Shown here: one piece after another, positions 12,335 to 15,441 of the stretch
How the letters are laid out: each line of letters starts with the position of its first letter
How positions within the stretch are numbered: position 1 is the stretch's first letter
From: JAOAFZ01 sp964407325
GTDB lineage: Bacteria > Patescibacteriota > Microgenomatia > UBA1406 > GWC2-37-13
Assembly: GCA_964407325.1 (NCBI GenBank)
Contig: CAYOVA010000030.1
Span: 1-15,441, forward strand
Reading direction: 5' to 3'
Length of the DNA stretch: 15,441 nt
Notes under the pieces: generated by a model
The model's database searches: none
The model's input: only the letters and a program-made list of their open reading frames with translations
What the model was told of the DNA's origin: nothing
Made by a program: the position numbers and the translations under genes

Positions 12335-13399
12335 ATGAACCGCCCGCACCACCCATCCAGCCACCTCTCGATCATGTCCATTCTGTTCATCTTCGGCATC
12401 CTACTTGCGTCGTGTGGTCAAATCGGCTCCCAACCCAACACGGCGACCCTCACCCGCACACTGCCGTATCGCACAGTCTACGTGATGCGGGAAGGCACAA
12501 AGAGCCGGATTATCACCACGGAGGCAAACGACAACATTCTCTACCGGGTTACCGATCCAGAGGTGGACACGGTGGAGACCGATCCGGTCTTCCGAGCCGA
12601 CTGCGAGCGAATCCTGTTTGTCGCCCGAAACGGGAACAAGGATCGGGTGATGATCAGCGATAGAATCAACTACGACATTATCATCAAGCAGGACACTGAT
12701 CAGCGCGATCCTATCTGGTCGCCCAATGGCAAGGACATCGCTTTCCTGGCCAAGAACGGCTCGAACTGGATCGTCATCGTGACTACACCAGAGGCGCCCG
12801 AGCTCTACTCACCGGATATCGACCTGTTCCTACAGCGCGATCCGGTCTTCAGCCCGGACGGCCGCTGGCTCGCGTTCGTAGCGCGGGATGGCTCCTACGA
12901 CCAGATCTACATCTGGGACACGGTTGTCCAGGGGAAACCCCGAAAGTTCTTCCCCCAACCAATGAACCAGTATGATCCGGTCTGGTCGCCGGATAGTGAG
13001 ATGTTGGCGTTCGTAACCAACCCGAGTGGCGGGATTTACCAAATCGTCGCCGTCTCGTTCGAGGGGAACATCCGCTGGCAGTTCGACGAAACCAAATACC
13101 AGCAGGAAGACCCTGTGTGGTCTCCCGACGGCAACTGGATCGCCTTCACTGACCACCGCGAGGGGAGGGCGCAGATCTACGTGTACCGGTTCGATACCAA
13201 CACTTCGGTGCCGCTCTCGTCGATGGATGTTGAACAGAACCATCCGAAGTGGAGCCCTGACTCCCGGTTTATCGGCTACACGGTCGGCGGCACCGGAACG
13301 AGCCGGCTCTATCTACACGACCTGCACGCGGGCATCTCGCAACCGCTTACCACAAGCGGCAAGCCAGAGTTGGACATCGACTTCTGCAAGCCGTTGTAG
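12335..13399 (+). CDS. TolB-like beta-propeller lipoprotein
   Basis: The N-terminus is a lipoprotein signal: helix at about 11-24, lipobox L-A-S-C27, so the mature protein should be lipid-anchored on the outer face of the membrane. It is followed by PD40/TolB-type beta-propeller blades beginning at about residues 83, 125, 169, 214, 259 and 303, each with D-P-V/I-W/F-S-P-D/N-G and then an I-A-F strand, spaced 42-45 residues. The stretch at 45-62 (V-Y-V-M-R) looks like part of another blade, with its last strand supplied by the C-terminus, giving seven blades in all. C90 in the first blade (replacing S-P-D-G) and C351 at the end could form a disulphide that closes the ring; this is inference. 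Such proteins often bind other envelope proteins; the partner is unknown. Confidence 0.85.
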   Translation: MNRPHHPSSHLSIMSILFIFGILLASCGQIGSQPNTATLTRTLPYRTVYVMREGTKSRIITTEANDNILYRVTDPEVDTVETDPVFRADCERILFVARNGNKDRVMISDRINYDIIIKQDTDQRDPIWSPNGKDIAFLAKNGSNWIVIVTTPEAPELYSPDIDLFLQRDPVFSPDGRWLAFVARDGSYDQIYIWDTVVQGKPRKFFPQPMNQYDPVWSPDSEMLAFVTNPSGGIYQIVAVSFEGNIRWQFDETKYQQEDPVWSPDGNWIAFTDHREGRAQIYVYRFDTNTSVPLSSMDVEQNHPKWSPDSRFIGYTVGGTGTSRLYLHDLHAGISQPLTTSGKPELDIDFCKPL

Positions 13400-13467
13400 C
13401 AACAGGATAGGCTGCTCCGCTTGAAGGAATATGAGAAGCCGCCCAAAAGGCCGGCCTCAACCCCTAG

Positions 13468-13854
13468 TTATGTCGCTAGCAGTTCTTTCGGATAAAATTT
13501 GTCAAAAGAAAGTATCTTGAACCCGTTTTTCTTCGCCACAACAATATTCGCGCAGTCAACATACGAAATATTTTTCCGTTTAAAGCTTTTAAACAAATCC
13601 CATGTCTCTTTTTCATCTTTTTCTGAGAGATCAAGAGGGTTAAGAGTTGTCTGTGAAAATCCGTCTAATACTCTTAACGCAAAATCATGATCAAATTTTC
13701 TTGAAAGGACAGTTGCAAGCTCAAAATGAACCAGTTTCAGGTACCATTCCTGGGTGGGAGTAATCTGTTCAATAATTGAGACTGCCCGTTCATGATTGCT
13801 TTCACCTTTTATGAGGAGATTCAAAATAAAGTCAGTATCGTAGAGTAGCTTCAT
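13468..13854 (-). CDS. vapC: PIN-domain toxin, VapC family
   Basis: VapC toxins are ribonucleases that cut tRNA or rRNA to stop growth. The 128 residues match a single PIN domain: D6 in Y-D-T-D at the end of the first strand, E45 in H-F-E-L-A, D100 in S-Y-V-D-C-A-N, and D118 in L-S-F-D-K-F are the four acidic residues that hold the metal. The start ATG overlaps the antitoxin stop by four bases (ATGA at 13854-13851), the usual translational coupling of these pairs. It converges on the lipoprotein gene, with about 70 bp between them holding an AGGCCGGCCT palindrome. The target RNA cannot be told from sequence. Confidence 0.92.
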   Translation of the reverse strand: MKLLYDTDFILNLLIKGESNHERAVSIIEQITPTQEWYLKLVHFELATVLSRKFDHDFALRVLDGFSQTTLNPLDLSEKDEKETWDLFKSFKRKNISYVDCANIVVAKKNGFKILSFDKFYPKELLAT

Positions 13855-14087
13855 AGATCGTAAATATCATTATGATCTTCTCCCGCAGTTGTTGGTTTAT
13901 CATACGTAAATGTACCCGCAAGTGCAGAGATACTTTTTTTACGCTGTGCAAGTTTTTTCTTTTGTTGTGTGATACCTAAAGAGAGCCCTATTCGTAACAA
14001 CTGGGAAATATTCAACCCCGAAATAGCGGCATAAAACTGCGCTTCTTTGTAAAGTTCGTCTGGTATGTAGACTTGAGTACGTATCAT
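13851..14087 (-). CDS. vapB: Ribbon-helix-helix antitoxin, VapB family
   Basis: The 78-residue protein begins with a short strand (R-T-Q-V-Y-I-P) and two helices (about 9-22 and 27-38), the ribbon-helix-helix DNA-binding fold found in CopG/VapB-type antitoxins. The basic linker (K-K-K-L-A-Q-R-K-K, about 43-51) leads to a disordered acidic tail (residues 57-78) that should wrap the toxin. It is the first gene of the two-gene operon. The ATG is 8 nt past the -10 box, so the mRNA is leaderless or nearly so. Autorepression through the heptad repeats at 14095-14122 is likely for this family; that is inference. Confidence 0.88.
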   Translation of the reverse strand: MIRTQVYIPDELYKEAQFYAAISGLNISQLLRIGLSLGITQQKKKLAQRKKSISALAGTFTYDKPTTAGEDHNDIYDL

Positions 14088-14094
14088 ATGTGTT

Positions 14095-14124
14095 TATTGT
14101 ATGTTATATGTTGTATGTTGTCAA
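14095..14124 (-). promoter_or_regulatory. vapBC promoter overlaid by four 7-bp direct repeats
   Basis: On the minus strand TTGACA (14124-14119) and TACAAT (14101-14096) are 17 bp apart. On the plus strand the same stretch reads as four consecutive heptads: TATTGTA, TGTTATA, TGTTGTA and TGTTGTC (14095-14122). Direct repeats spanning -10 to -35 are a plausible operator for the ribbon-helix-helix antitoxin. Confidence 0.75.
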
Positions 14125-14135
14125 GTACTTAATGT

Positions 14136-14163
14136 TAGTGTGTGAAACAAGTTTTACACACTA
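14136..14163. repeat. 28-bp near-perfect palindrome between divergent promoters
   Basis: 14136-14148 and 14151-14163 are inverted copies with one mismatch and only two bases between them. It sits 12 bp upstream of the vapBC -35 and covers the -35 region of the plus-strand promoter at 14180. It looks like a dimeric repressor operator; the binder is unknown. Confidence 0.6.
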
Positions 14164-14179
14164 CCGCCCAAATTTCATG

Positions 14180-14185
14180 TATAAT
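14180..14185 (+). promoter_or_regulatory. -10 box (TATAAT) of the cobalamin riboswitch gene
   Basis: TATAAT directly preceded by TG. Transcription would start near 14192, just before the first riboswitch stem. A clear -35 is not seen; its expected site falls in the palindrome at 14136-14163. Confidence 0.6.
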
Positions 14186-14199
14186 CGATCTTGGTAATT

Positions 14200-14456
14200 T
14201 GAAATTTACATCTGACAGGGGAACACGGTGCTCCCGCTTAAAATGGCAAAAAAAGGACGTTGTAGGCTTTTAGAAAAGGCCACTTCGTTCATTTTATTCA
14301 TCTAAAGAGGAAATTCCGTGACTGTGCCGCAACGGTAAGCAAAAAACTGAGCAGCAATGCTCCACGCCGGAAACGCTATTTAAATAGCATTTCCCGCATA
14401 TTAACCGCAGTTTTTCCGCAAGTCCGAGTACCTGTAGATGTTTCCGCCTAATTTCA
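14200..14456 (+). ncRNA. Cobalamin riboswitch
   Basis: The conserved core is present in order: GGGGAA-CACGGTG (14218-14230), AAATTCCGTGACTG (14311-14324), CCGCAACGGTAA (14327-14338) and a B12-box-like AAGTCCGAGTACCTG (14420-14434). Stems agree: P1 14200-14206 with 14450-14456, P2 14209-14219 with 14431-14440 (one bulge), and 14224-14228 with 14316-14320. The loop after CGGTG is enlarged by about 80 nt with its own pairing. Peripheral stems are 14342-14349/14408-14415 and the hairpin 14369-14394. Cobalamin riboswitches usually turn genes off when cobalamin is bound. The downstream gene starts at 14500. No T-run follows, so control is more likely at translation. Confidence 0.92.
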
Positions 14457-14466
14457 CAGTCAGAGG

Positions 14467-14490
14467 CTGCTGAATGGCGACCCCGAGCAG
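14467..14490 (+). promoter_or_regulatory. Possible riboswitch expression platform
   Basis: CTGCT (14467-14471) can pair with AGCAG (14486-14490), which directly adjoins the weak ribosome site AGGGA before the ATG at 14500. The hairpin could block translation when the riboswitch is bound. Short stem; inference. Confidence 0.3.
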
Positions 14491-14499
14491 GGAACAGAC

Positions 14500-15441
14500 A
14501 TGCAAACCGCAGAGACCAAAACCGATTTTTCTTCAAACACACTATCCACACTTCACCCAGGGGAGTACACCACAGATGCCGGACGCTCATTTCGTGAGTA
14601 TGGCATGGACGCGGATATGGAGAGTGAGTGGCTCAAAAAGCTCGATGGGGAGGAGCGGGTACGCAAGGTCGAAGAGCAGGTGGGTTCGTATATGCTAGAA
14701 GTAGCCATGGATCAACCCGTTTCCAACACGTACGGATACTGGTTTGATGACCAGGACAATATCTACTCAGACCCTTCACGACAACAAAAATACAGCCTTG
14801 ATTCAGATGACTTCTTTAACCCAGATGAACGTGGTGGCCTTCCAAAAGTTGGCACCTTCCGCGCCCTGCGCTTTGCCAAAGCCAACCCCGGGAAAATGAC
14901 CCTTATGTATAGCCCGCCCGGGCCAGCCTCATTCGATCAAAGCAGACCAAACGACTTTAACGGCATTAATTACGATGACGGCCAGCTGTATATGCAATAC
15001 TGGAACGGCAAGCAAATTCATGCTACCGCGGTAAAAGTTACCGATGAAGGGGTGTTAAAGCAGTTTTTCCCCCCAGCTTACGTAGATTACGCCCTCAAAC
15101 AGCCAGATATCCGCAGCAAGATAACTCATTTTCTTGAACATCCCGTTATGACGGGAATTGATATTGATGACTTTCTGAATGCTCACCGGGAGGATGTTCC
15201 TGTTTATACGTCAAATAAAGGCCGCCAGTACAATCTTCGTGAAGTAATGCGTGATCTGCGCAATACCTTCGCCGGAAGCCGCAAACCGGAGTATAAGCTT
15301 GACTCGGAGACCCGTAATGCATTATTAAGCGGCAGCTTTGACGCTTCCACCATTAAACGAGCGTACTTTGCACCAATTCTTGACTACATGCAGAGACAGG
15401 GAATGCGGGAAATCTCACTTGCAGGCTCATGTGGGGGGAGT
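14500..15441 (+). CDS. Unknown protein under cobalamin riboswitch control (partial, 3' end missing)
   Basis: The frame is open from the ATG at 14500 to the window edge (314 codons, C-terminus missing). The first in-frame ATG after the riboswitch is taken as start; the ribosome site is weak. The visible part is soluble and acidic, with no signal peptide or membrane helix. A Ser/Thr-rich start is followed by a charged helix (about 44-65), an aromatic and Asp-rich stretch (about 70-110), strands such as M-T-L-M-Y-S-P-P-G-P near 145, and a long alpha-helical part (about 180-300) with many charged residues. The last visible residues are S-L-A-G-S-C-G-G-S. I do not recognise the family. Its riboswitch predicts a role in cobalamin uptake, salvage or a cobalamin-replaceable step; the protein sequence does not show which. 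Confidence 0.85.
   Translation, partial: MQTAETKTDFSSNTLSTLHPGEYTTDAGRSFREYGMDADMESEWLKKLDGEERVRKVEEQVGSYMLEVAMDQPVSNTYGYWFDDQDNIYSDPSRQQKYSLDSDDFFNPDERGGLPKVGTFRALRFAKANPGKMTLMYSPPGPASFDQSRPNDFNGINYDDGQLYMQYWNGKQIHATAVKVTDEGVLKQFFPPAYVDYALKQPDIRSKITHFLEHPVMTGIDIDDFLNAHREDVPVYTSNKGRQYNLREVMRDLRNTFAGSRKPEYKLDSETRNALLSGSFDASTIKRAYFAPILDYMQRQGMREISLAGSCGGS

Noticed and set aside
1..15441. CRISPR arrays, insertion sequences, tRNA or rRNA genes
   Set aside because: No regularly spaced repeats, transposase-like frames, or conserved tRNA/rRNA signatures were seen on either strand.

Overview
The window looks like chromosome from an uncultivated, small-genome bacterium, most likely of the Patescibacteria/CPR type. 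The reasons are a class II (B12-dependent) ribonucleotide reductase as the only recognisable nucleotide-reduction enzyme, several leaderless genes starting about 6 nt after an extended -10 box, and many short proteins I do not recognise, most with their own promoter and hairpin. TGA is used as stop. The lineage is inference. I found no tRNA, rRNA, CRISPR array, transposase or phage gene.

Layout. Positions 1-2665 hold a small membrane protein (-), a structured leader with a 240-aa unknown protein (+), a chain of hairpins ending in a strong intrinsic terminator (candidate ncRNA), a 128-aa unknown protein (+) and a 67-aa unknown protein (-). Positions 2890-6105 are the nrdR-nrdJ unit: NrdR repressor, a long-range paired RNA element beginning at the nrdR stop codon, the 815-aa AdoCbl-dependent reductase, and a terminator. 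Positions 6189-7800 carry two membrane proteins (-) and a small soluble protein (+). Positions 7809-9951 hold a PduO-type cob(I)alamin adenosyltransferase (+) convergent with a GT39-like membrane glycosyltransferase (-). Positions 9952-12105 hold a structured 450-bp intergenic stretch, an unknown 117-aa protein (-) with a hairpin leader, a one-helix membrane peptide, a paralogue of the 6735 protein, and another unknown protein. Then come a TolB-like beta-propeller lipoprotein (+), a VapBC toxin-antitoxin pair (-), and a cobalamin riboswitch driving an unknown gene that runs off the right edge.

Cobalamin links several loci. NrdJ needs adenosylcobalamin, PduO makes it from cobalamin, and the riboswitch at 14200-14456 should make the last gene respond to cobalamin. 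A 28-nt block of that riboswitch recurs at 25 of 28 positions, in a similar structural setting, in the leader of the unknown gene at 883, more than 13 kb away.

There are two styles of gene. The recognisable or AT-richer genes (nrdR, nrdJ, PduO, the glycosyltransferase, the 64-aa peptide, vapB) lack a Shine-Dalgarno sequence or are leaderless. The GC-richer unknown genes (883, 2008, 6735, 11713 on +; 7712, 10762 on -) have strong AGGAGG-type sites, and most unknown genes are followed by GC-rich hairpins without a U-tract.
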